Source: Malaya genurostris (lineage: Eukaryota > Arthropoda > Insecta > Diptera > Culicidae). From it: a stretch of DNA of 64,000 nucleotides. This document shows, piece by piece, positions 39,801 to 51,800 of this stretch. Position 1 is the first letter of the stretch. Each line of letters starts with the position of its first letter. Location of the stretch: positions 108,893,128 through 108,957,127 of the forward strand of contig NC_080571.1 in assembly GCF_030247185.1 (NCBI RefSeq), read 5' to 3'. A model generated the notes under the pieces. It saw only the letters and a list, made by a program, of their open reading frames with translations, was not told the DNA's origin and searched no databases. Made by a program: the position numbers and the translations under genes.

Positions 39801-42800
39801 GCCAGAAGAAAGCTTTGATTTAAAGTAATATCGGTACTTTAGAAACTTGTATTTAATATATAATTAATATATTTTCAAGAAGTATCTTCGTTTGGAGTTC
39901 AATGGTTTTGTTAGGGTTCGGTGAGTTCAAGTTCATCGATGGAACAATGACAAGGGAAGTTTGTGTGGACAGACTGAAACGAAATCTACCAACAAATGTG
40001 CGAAAATTGATGGTAGGTCGTAGATACACATTTCAGTAAGATGGAGATCCAAAGCATATCTCGAAGTTGGTATGAAATTGATTCAAAGATCGCAAAATGA
40101 ACATTGTGGAATAGCCGGTACAATCCCCAGATCATAATCCGTTAGAACATCTGTGGTCTATCCAGAAGATAATGGTCCAGCAGCGTCAGTCTAAAAGTGT
40201 TCGAGAATTAAGGCAGGTTATTACCAGTGAATGGAGTAAAATCGACTCGGTTACAACTGCAAAGCTTTTGGAATCTATGGCACAACGATGTGGATCTATT
40301 ATGGAGGCAAAAAGCGAGCTTAAGAAATATTGAACATTGAGTGGATGTACTTTTGCACAAATTTTAAATAAAAATCATCAATTGCTTCCAGAGATATAAA
40401 GGGTTACAAAGGTAATTTTTTATTTTCTATTGCACTTTACATAGCAAGAAATTTAAATGTATTACTATTGGTGGATATACTTTCTTCTTTTTGTATTACT
40501 TCTAAAAATACTATCTATAATTTGAATTTTTTCGTGCTAATCACCTTGTAGTTCTGAAACCAGAACTCGGATCCGGACGAAATTCGGAAATTTTAGGTTC
40601 TATCATTTAAAGCAGATTTAGTCAAAATCGGTTTAGCTATCTCCGAAAAAAGTAAGTGCGCATATTTTTCCTTGATTTGCAGTTGATTCTCCGAGCCATG
40701 ATTTCAAAGTCGGTTTTCACAGTAAACTCTCTGTATGAGAAAGTGGTCAGAATTTGTAAAATCGCTCTAAAAAAATCAATATACCCATTTTTTGTTGAAG
40801 TATTAATAATTTGGTTCTATTTGAGCATTAGAATGAATTTCTAGTTGAACGTTGAAAAAAAAATTCTGAAAGTTATAAAATGAAATTTTTTAAAATTTGT
40901 CAACACTGGGGGTCATACCATGCCGGGAAACTTCTCGTCTTAGGTTTTGAATTAATTGCTGGTCCACTAATTTCTCAACATATTTAGATTCAACGATTAT
41001 TTATGGTGTTATGACATATTTTCCCGTGTTTTTTTTTTAATCAAGAACATTGCAAAAAAAATATATTATTTTCAAGAATTGTATAGAAAAAATTATATTT
41101 TTTTTTTGTAATTTTAATACAATAAGTTTAAATTGTATTATCTACGATCTGTGATAGTTTCAAATATATTTGTTTGTTAAAGAATGGCATGACTTTGTTG
41201 AAAATTTGACAAAAATTTTCGTTTTACAACTATCTGAATTCAGAATGTTTTTTTCAGAAATTCATTTTAGTGATCACATAGAACCAAATTAACAATACTT
41301 GAATTTAAAATTAGAATATGATTTTTTTGGGCGATTTTACGAATTCTGACTCAGAGATAAATAAATCAAATCATATCAGCTTAGAGACAAATCAGTCTTC
41401 AGCTCAGCTACGCCATCGCACGGCATCACATTGAACATATCATGTCCATTGTATGGATGCACAGTGTTGCTTTTTTGGCTTTTCTCTCATCTGTTTATAT
41501 GAAAGACATTCAATGCGGCCAGCCTGAGGGCGCCATACTCGGAAAAAAGGTTTGTCGCTTATGATTTGTTCGTAGCATGTGAGAGCTGGATATCTTGATA
41601 GTATGCTGCTTTATCGAATAAAAAATTTAATGCTTTTCAAGAATGAGAAAACTAACCGAAAAATATGGAAACTTCTTTTTGGACACCGTAAACAGTTTAC
41701 AAGACACAACAATTTAATGAGTATGCATTAAAAATCAATTGAACTTCTCCTCGGTGTCGAATAATTTGTTAGTAATATTGAAGACGTGTGCAGCTTTTCA
41801 TATAAATCGGAATAGGTCGAGAAAGCTAAATGAATTGTTATCTATATCTGGAATTACTCATTGAAAGTGTGTGGAGAATTGTCAAGTCCCAACCCGCGCG
41901 CAAACCAATGCATGATTACAAGCAGCTGACACGAAAAATTCGAGAAATTGGGTGGCTTCTGATTATCGACTAGTTTAAAGTGATTGCGTTGTATTATTGT
42001 GTCTTTTCATAAAAAAAAACTTTAGTATTAAAAAAAATCTTGTGCGTTTTTGGCATTAAAATGCCTAACTCTTCACTATACGTAGCCGGGTGTCAATAAA
42101 AAATTATAAAACTAGCTGCGTTAGATTTTTTGTCATAATTTTTTTTTTGTAACTCTGTGTTCTGTGGATGGATTTTCATAATTTAACTACCAATCGATTC
42201 GGAAACATTTAACTTGATCATGTATGGCAACGTCGTTTCAGAATTTCGATAGCATACAATTGAAAAATTGGTTTGAATCGACCTATGTTTCCACTAACCA
42301 ATCATATCAGAACAAATGTTGTGATTCTATCGATTTTTCGGTATAGGAAGTATTTACGTCATACAAGAACCCTTTTGCATCGCATGAACATTCGCACAAA
42401 TGGGAATCTATAAATATGTTCCATTTTACAATTTTGACTTTAATGGGCACCCGTCCTAATGCTCAATTGTTTGAACTACATATTTTTTAGATTGTCACTA
42501 GTCAAACTAATGTTTTAAATACATACATGCGGCCCGGGCTGCCCGGCAAATAGCTCTATGCCTATATTTTTTCTCTATAAACATTAGATTAGGTTGAAAT
42601 TGCGCTGTCTTTTAACAGAAATCTCAATTTACGAACGGAAGCTGAAGATTGCAAAAAAATATATTATTATAAATGCTTCTTGAATGCAATTGACGGTGAT
42701 ATATTAGTAACGTTTGTGTTTCATTGCCTATTGTTAAAATTTAGTGTGTTTATTTGTCTATTTTTCAAATTTGAATCTGTTAATGAGAGAGTTTCAAAAT

Positions 42801-45800
42801 TGCAATTCTAATGTCATTATGTTCAGTCGTGTCTCATACACAAGCCTGTAATTTTTTCCTGATATAATCTGTATAATATGCAAAATAATAACCTTTCATC
42901 GTTGAATCAATGAAAAAAATCGTATTAGTTTCTGGTAATAAATTTTAAGTATATCATTTACATTTGCTCCTGCTTCGTGCTGAGTAAAATGATTGCCTTT
43001 CAAAGCAAAAATTTTATAATAACAAACCTCTGTTAAAAATTCACTTGGATTTAATATTAAGAAACATCTGGTAAATATTCACTTAGATAATCTTCAGGTG
43101 AATTTTATGAAGATATTCACAGTACTTCTTAATACTGAATAGAAGTATCACATATAACATCTTTTTAGAAAAATTCGTATTATTAACATTAACAAGTTAC
43201 AGCATGTTAACAAAACGGAAGCGACATTCAGGATAGGAATCCCAATTAAGAAATGTCCTAAAAAGTTCCAAAATTGCAATTGAAGCCCAATGCTTTAGTG
43301 GCTGAACTTTCAAATGTTGAAGCCTAAATGAATTACTTCTAGCATTGCATAATTTAAACATATGTTCTAAAATCATAAAGGATACTCTCGAGCCAGTTAT
43401 ATTTCAACATGAGCAGCTCCAGAATGTATTAATATTTCGAGTCGCATCTCGTTTTACTAGATTCAAAGTCCAAACAATCTAAGAAACAAAATCAGCAAGA
43501 AACTTTACGAAGGGAAAATAAAACTGAACAATTCTACGGAAGACCAACTCATAACGACAAGTGCAACTTGACCAAGTAATAAGTGTTCTACGTCACGAAA
43601 CATTGAAAAACAAGTTTGCGAAACTCACATTAGCGCAAATAGGATCACTACCGACATCGTTATCCAAAGTTACATAAATTGATCACACTATTAGCTTTCC
43701 GTTGGCCGCGTCGTGGCCACCAGGCGGGATTGTCCTGGTCGGTTTGAAAGATGAAACCAGATTAATTGTTGCAGATTGTTTTGTTCCTGGCAAACAGTCT
43801 CCCTTCCTTCGGCTGGGCCGATTGCTTGCTGTCCTTGCTATCCAGCGGAAGAACACGGACCGGACCGGTACAAACGAATGTAGTAAATCAATAAACAACA
43901 CTTGTAAGTTACGTTTTGCCCGTTTCATATGATATCGTGGCTATTTTTAGCACGTTCAGTACACTCACACTGCTGTACGCAAAGTTTCCGCAGTTAAATA
44001 TAGACCGAGAGCATCACCAGAGAGCGGAGAGACTTTGGCGGTTCGGGTCCATCGAATCAAGAACTACGCACCAGTTTATGGCAAAAGCACTAATAGAGAT
44101 CACATTCCCTGCAGCATTGTTTTGTGACTATTTGGCTGAGAAGGAGAACTATTTTTCAATTTCACAAAGTCGAAAAAAAATCACTGGAATTAACGAAGAA
44201 CTAGCGCCACTAGATTTTTTATCATTCCACAATATTCTTTTTCCGTACTGGGCTATGGAAAATCGAAACAACGCCCGGTGTTTACGTACCCAAAGCGATT
44301 GCGAAAAATTAAGCTATCTACCACAGTCCTCCCGTGATACATTTTCCATAGGAAGGAGATTTACAATCCGAGTGGCAACTACTCTAGTCAACAATGACAA
44401 TCCGCACAGCAGTTAATTCCTTTGCACTACTGTGATTCCTAAATCCTGTGTTAGAGATAATCCGATTTTTTGCACAATTTTACTTCCAACCGTTCCTCAC
44501 GAGCTTTTCGTTTTTCAGTAACTGTCTCGTTTAGCTGGCAGGAGCTAACTAAATATGCGAAGGAAAATTTACATGAGCTGCCCTTTCTCCGTCTGGACAC
44601 TCAGTACATGTGGAAAAGGCTTTTCCTTTCGCTCATTTTCTCTCTCTCTCTCTCGCTGTTTCCTGTAACCAGTCTCAGCCTTCGAAGTGTTCTCGGTACT
44701 GTGTCTCGAACGGTAATGCGTCCCACGCCGGGGATATTATGTGAGCAATCCCCGAGAACTCAGCCAAGTACACGCAAATGTACACGTGAGACACTCACGT
44801 GCCGTCTGCTGGTTTGCAAAGAACACAAGACTAGTTCGCTTTTTTCCAGAGAAGGAAAATTTGTGTGATACAATCACCATTGTGTGTTTCGAGGCTATCA
44901 TCATTGCGTATTTTTGGGGAGTTCGACTGGAGTTCTTACTTCAGCAACATTATTAACGAAAGCATTTTCCTCCGACAAAAAAATAAATCGATGATAACAT
45001 CAATTAAACATTTAAACACATGCCATACATGCGAATTTTCTAACCAAAGTACAGACTCCAAGCCAAAAACGGGTTCATTTCTGGAATGCAGCTTTTCCAC
45101 AAAAGTGTGGAAAATCCGTCTCGCGTTTCAAAACACTCCCGGGATCGGATGATTCTCGATCGGAACCCAGGATTTGGTGGCAAACGGAACGATAATTTCA
45201 AAACTCAGCAAAATGCATTGCTTAAGCCGATTAGGCGAAACCCGAACGTTTACATCCGTGATGAGCCTGAAAAAGTCAAGAAACTAAGTGCAACAAGCTG
45301 TACAACTAACAAACTTTGACTGCGTGGTTATGGATTATGAGACAAATGTCAAACAGTTTCCTGATCTTGAATTTCATACCACATTACAACACGGCAAGCT
45401 GTTGAGTTGGCGACTTCCACTAAAACTAACTTGGTTACTTGGTTTGACAGACTCTTTGCACCTTTTAAAGTGGTTTGAAGAGAAAAATTTTCATACCCCT
45501 AGGAACGATTATCAAACAATTTTACGTCATCGAGTATCAGCAAAAAGGCAACTTCCTTCCATCTTAAATCGCACGAGCTCTGTAGCTTTTTGAGCCGATT
45601 TGGCATCTTGCCACTATTGTAAGGTGGATCAGGAATGCGAGAACAAAAATCATAAGAAAGTGATTGGGCATTGCGAAGTGACTGGGACTGGTAATGCTGT
45701 TCAGAACTTAATTTGTTCCCATTAAACGTACAGCACACAAGACTAGTGGTAATCTTCTTACGAACGAACGTGAGGTGATCGATAGGTGAAAGCAGTACTA

Positions 45801-48800
45801 TGACGAGCATCTGAATGGTGAAGCACAAGATACAGAGAACGGCACAGGAATCAATCTGGGTGCACGCTCAGCCGACGACAGATTCCCAGCACCTGATCTG
45901 TCGGAGATAAGTGAGGAGATCGGCAAGCTAAGGAACAACAAAGCCGCAGGCAATGACCAGTTACCAGGCGAGCTACTCAAACCTGGAGGATAGGCACTGG
46001 CTAGAGCGCTGCACTGGATGATTTCTAAGATTTGGGAGGAGGAAATTCTACATGTGAACACGCCGGTGAACACTCTGGTGTATCGCAAAATCAACAAAAT
46101 AAATCAATTTATCAGTTCGGGTTTACATCTCATCCAAGTCAGTCGATAAAACAAAACCGCTTACGTTGGAAACAGAAGAAACCAAGTACAGTATTGGGTA
46201 GTGAACAATAGACCTCGAAAATGAGTGAGCCAAACGAACAAAAGCTACCGCCGACACGAAAGAATACAATTGTTGTTGACTTCAGGCAGTGAAAAATTCG
46301 ACCTTCGATACGAGAACTTGGAGGTTTGCTTAAGGAGCAAATGCAGCTGGACATTAAACGTGTGCATTTACTTCAATGCAATAAGACGAATAATATTGTT
46401 TATATCCATTTTTATAAAGAGTTGGATGCAATTCAATTCGCTTAAGACAATAACAATGTGCACTATGTGGAACACGAGAACATTAGGTACAACATTCCAG
46501 TATATATGGATGATAGTGCTATAGAAGTGCGTGTGCATGATCTTCACTCAAGCGTCACCGATTATTATATTCGCAAAACTATGTCCCAATACGAAGAGAT
46601 TCTCTCTATCGAAAAAGAAAAGTGGAAGAATTTTTTCCCCGGTATTCTAAATGGCGTACGTGTATTACGCATACACTTGAAGAAGCCTATACCTTCTTAT
46701 GTGATTTTCGGTCAAGATACAAGAATTCCGTGCAAATCACTTGTTACCTATGACGATCAGATGGCCACATGTCAGTATTGTCAAAAAGCTGTTCACTACG
46801 GTAAGCCATGTGATAAACTGGACAAGGAGACAACTACACCAAAGGACAACAGTGCTTCCGTCACACCAACCCAAAGCAACCCCAGTACACCTGTGACAGT
46901 CACCAACAACAGTGAACCATCCCCTTCAACGAAACCATCCAACGTATCCCCTATAGAACAAAGTGCATTAGCTGCAGTTGTCCACTTACCATCCAACCAA
47001 CCAGCAACTGCAAACAATGTACAACAAGGCTCATCTCCAGTAACTAGCAATGAAACCAACAACAATACCATCGATGTGGCAATGGATGACGAGACGAACC
47101 ACGAACGAAGTGCCCCTCAATCCTCGCAGGAGGGAAATGGAAGCTCCTCTCCCCTAGAAAAAGGGTGACAACGAGATCCAACTCAAAAAAAAAATCTATT
47201 AAAAAAACCGGCTCAATCGGCCACGTAAAGCTTGTACGCAAATAGGCCTGAATAAAAAATATCTTTTAAAAAAAAATCAATTTATCGTTGAATTTTCATT
47301 TTCCTCCAAATTTTTTCATAGCAAGGCCAGATCTACTCTCTAGTAATTGAAGTTCACTAAGGTGTTCGCTCAGCATCACGCGCCAGTGATCACTTGGGTG
47401 TATTTAGGCGAGAGCACGTGAGATCGATTCGTGCGAATCACGAATTGCAACTCACTCGGTCCATGGCTCACATAACTCGGTCCATGGCTGCAGCCACTCA
47501 AGACACGGATGCTTCGGAGATCACCCTCCACTTGATCGATCCACCTTACTCGCTGCGCGCCTCTTCTTCTTGTACCAGTCGGGTTTGATTCAAGAACCGT
47601 TTTCACTGGGCTGTCGTCCGACATCCTTATGACATGCTCAGCCCATCGTAGACGTCCGATTTCAGCTGTCCGTACGATGGATGGATCTCCTAGCAACTGT
47701 TGCGGTGTATGAATCACGAATTGCAACAGTTGCTAGGAGATCCATCCATCGTACGGACAGCTGAAATCGGACGTCTACGATGGGCTGAGCATGTCATAAG
47801 GATGTCGGACGACAGCCCAGTGAAAACGGTTCTTGAATCAAACCCGACTGGTACAAGAAGAAGAGGCGCGCAGCGAGTAAGGTGGATCGATCAAGTGGAG
47901 GGTGATCTCCGAAGCATCCGTGTCTTGAGTGGCTGCAGCCATGGACCGAGTTATGTGAAGACGTATTCCTGATACAGCAAAGGACACCCCAGGACTATAG
48001 CTGTTAGGTAAGGTAGGTAAGTAAACGTAAAGTTAGAGAATACTAGTATAACAAGCCCGACCGATCGTATTTTGATGTGATTGAAAGACACTTTTTTGGT
48101 CAAGTTATTTTGTAATCTGTTGTAATGCGAGTTATAGCTTACAGATGGAGTTATTTAGGCTGCTCGATAACGACTGCTGAGGTATGACAAAATTCAAGAA
48201 AATCAGTTCAAGGGGAACACTACACTAATGATTTCTTCCATAATTCTTCATTTGCCTAATCTATAATCTAGACCAGTCTTAATATGTATTGTAACACAAA
48301 AATGCATATCTTGGCAGGATTTATTATCAACATGTCGATTTGTAACAGCTAGTCAACTTTGAAAACTTGAAACAGGTTTCCTCGATACCACTTTATACTA
48401 CCTTCTAAAAGCAAAGTCCTGACATAACATTCCTTTTGTTGAGTTTGGTCTATCTGTTTCAACAGACTTCACAGCCGATTCTTATCCGATCCTACTGATA
48501 CTAAAGCTGTGGATCATCTCTCGAATTATTCTAATTCGAATTATTCTAACTTTTAGTTGAAGTTGACAATCGAGCAATTATTTCGCCGTTGCCGAAAACA
48601 ATCCTGCTCGAAAGCATAAATATTTTTAACAAATCGATAGTTGTTTTCTGACACTGAAAAAAAAAACTTTCGAAAAATTCTATTTTCAGATCTGTTGTGA
48701 AAATTACTAGCCATAGAGAATATCTCAATAAAAAGTTTGTAAACATTATCAAACATAGTCAGTTTTTCTCGAAGATTTTCGTACGTTCTCTGTACTGCAA

Positions 48801-51800
48801 TTATAATACCCCAGGTAACCAGTAAGCACTAATAATGGCATTAAAATAGCTTTTATGAGCACCAAAAATGCTTATAGCTGTGCAATCTGAAAGCTCATCT
48901 GTTGTAAATCAATCAGAATTCAGCTGTCATAGTGCACACCAGCCATAAATAGGCACTATTTGTTAATAGTCGTATATTTTTCCAAAGTCGGCCTTAATTT
49001 AGTCTCAAGTGCGATTGAAATACCAATTAGGAACTATTTGCTGCCATAATACGGCATTAGTATGTGCTTATTGGTTACCGGGGACCTCTCAATATCAATT
49101 TATTTGCAGTGCAAAATAAATCCAAATAACTTCCCATTCATCAATTATTGAAATGGGCAGCAGTTTTGGTAAAATTTAACTACTCGATCAAAAATAACTG
49201 CTCGACTACAAAATTTTAACTATAAGATAAAATAATTTGCGAAATGGTCCACGGCCTAAACAGAATCCTTCCAAGTCGGGGCTCGAACATACGACAACTG
49301 GCTTGTAAGACCAGCGCCCTATGCATTGATCCACCAACAAGAGCAGATATACTATCTACCACAAGAAGGTGTACTCAAAAACTACCCGATCGTTTTTCAA
49401 ATAAAAATTCTCAATGTTGCATGGATGCTTCTCTAGGGAACACCGTTGAATTTTTGTATTCTAAAATATTAGTTTGTCATGGAAAAATAACAGTCTAAAT
49501 AAGGCCGCCAAAGATGGTGATGATCTCCGACTTCAAAGTACTGAACTTTCTACGTTTTACCCGGAAGTAAATGTTTCATATCAAATCACAATATTAAACT
49601 ATTCAACAAGTACGATTTAAAATGGTCATATGGATGCAGTGGCGTACCGAGAAAATTTGGCGCCCGGGGCAAAATAAGAGTGGTTAGTGAGCAAAAAAAA
49701 ACACTCCATCTCTGGAAAGATTATTGGTCGATAAAAAAAAGAAAAAAAAAGGTCCCAAGGATTAGTTGCCGCCCCGTAAAAACGTTGCGCCCGGGGTGAA
49801 TGCCCCCTTCGCCCCTCCCCTTTAGATACGCCACTGTATGGATGTTCGTCACTTGAATTGTCCAATGAATGAAACCCCAGACTACATTTCATACTCTTGA
49901 TGAGATGATAACCAAAAACACAGAAGGAAGTAGTGTCCTTCATGCAATGCGACAATAAATCAGCTGACTATTGTTTAGAACTCGATCTCAGCATTTGTCC
50001 AAAATGAGTACCGCGTACGCTTCGCACTTCTAAGATCCCAAAATGACCCAAGCTGCGGCGGCGAAATACATGCAAAAGTCGAAACAGTTTGTGAGTAAGT
50101 GGGTGAATCGGTGAAAAATTTCGATGACTTTCCAAATCGCGGTTCGGTCGGTGTATTGTCGGAAAAAGACGAAAATGTGATTTGTGATCTGTTTTTAAAG
50201 AATCCGACAATAGCTTTGCGCAATGGTACTTCAAAATTGACCAAAAAAGGTTCGAATATATCGTACACATATAGACATTTGGATGACAATTGGATTCTCC
50301 AGAAGGACAACGACCCGAAACATCGAAGCAAGGCCTGTCGCTTATGGAAGGAGCAAAATGGTGTCGTGACCTTGGACTCAAATTAAAGCTCAAATAAAGA
50401 TGAAGTTTGGGAAGAACCGAATACTCAATTTGAAACAGCTTGTTCGCCGAATTCACAAAATTTGGAAATCGTTTTCAGAAGAACACGCGCAAAATCTCGC
50501 TCAAAGTATGGTCGAAGGTGTCAAGCCATTATTAACGATGAAGAGGATTGGACTTGCTATTAATATATTTGCATGTAAGTTTCAGATCTAATAAAATAAT
50601 ATTCAAAAGAATTTTCGTGTTGAGTCTTTTCATTTTTTTCATAACATTGACCACGCACTTATGCAACAGACTGAATATCTAAACTTCAGCTAAACACTAC
50701 TGCTGACACGTCCTGTTTGAAAATTATTTCGACTTTTTTCAATGCACAGTACTTCTCATCTGGTCCGCTGCGTTCGAGGGATTGAAATCCTTAGGCATGA
50801 AAGTGACCTCATTATCCTTGTACCACTTCGAAACATCTTTCGAGTAATGACAATAAATGATGTGTAAGTAGACTCTTTCGGAAACACTCCTTTATGTTTA
50901 ACTGTCCATTGATCGTCTCGGTTGTCACAAATTGAGTGCAACGCTTTCTACATAAACAAATTGCTTGCCAAATCGTGCATTTTTTTGGCAAACGTTGACA
51001 TCTTCTGCATTGTCACGTCTTCAGAGGCATCAAACTAGTGCAGTAGCAGTAAAAACCAGAAGTCCTGAAAGCTGCCAGAAGCTCATTGCAATTCAGAGTC
51101 TTTTAATATTTGTGTCACGTTTTTTCGCGTTTTCTACGAAAATTTGTCTCAACTGCAGTTATTTATTCTTCTTGATTCCTCCGAAAAGTTTGAACCGCTC
51201 CACAATGATGTCACCCCATATAAAAGTTAGAAAACCCCCAAATATTTCGGTTTTCTAATGTATATATATAAGAAGTGCTGCTATTTTGGCATATTTATTT
51301 TTTCCAGCATAACTCTGAAATAACTCAACATATTCCTATCAAATTTAACAAATATGCTTGAAAATTTCCATTCCATTTCAAAAACTTGCTAGATAGATTA
51401 AAGAGTTCATAATTACCATTAACAACGACGAAATAGTGCATGTAAGAATCATTATTTAAGGACAAATTTGCTCAAAATAATGAAATTATGCAAGTTCTGG
51501 AAAACATTTACATTCAAAATTTGTTAAAAAACACCCAACATGATCAACACGTTTAAGTTTAGCACATATTCTGATTTTTGTGTGGTGCAGAAATGTGCAG
51601 GATGGCACTAAGATTTTTGAAAAGTAGAGGAAAAATGCTCAAAATTGAAATACTAAAGAAGAGTAACAGTCGATAGTAACTACCTATTTGGAACCTTAGA
51701 AAAGAAAAAATTCGAAACGAACTCATCTAATTTTATCTTACCCTTAAAGTTAATAGATCAAACAGTGACAGCTGATCTCACTCTAATTTATGGTTTTCGT

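Larger units (their letters stand above)
37088..40497 (+). mobile_element. Tc1-type transposon, split by hAT element B
   Basis: Outer inverted ends are approximate: GGAAGAAAAGTACATCCG (left) and AAGAAGAAAGTATATCCACC (right, read inward). The transposase is in two parts, separated by a 2.1-kb hAT element that made an 8-bp duplication. Confidence 0.7.
46053..47415 (+). repeat. Interspersed repeat C, copy 2, split by a half-LINE
   Basis: Left part 46053-46113 (ACACGCCGGTGAACACTCTG) and right part 47274-47415 (TTTATCGTTGAATTTTC, TTCATAGCAAGGCC, CTACTCTC) match copy 1 at 10950-11160 in order. Confidence 0.55.
48405..49345 (-). mobile_element. tRNA-derived SINE, split by nested MITEs
   Basis: The body part (48405-48504, CAAAGTCCTGACATAACATT) and tRNA-like part (49257-49345, CCAAGTCGGGGCTCGAACAT) together reproduce the order of the SINE at 13116-13322. 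Between them lies a 752-bp insertion. Confidence 0.75.

Noticed and set aside
43916..44416. 166-codon plus-strand ORF as a protein gene
   Set aside because: No recognisable domain, start context or splice structure. Kept only as part of an unassigned block.
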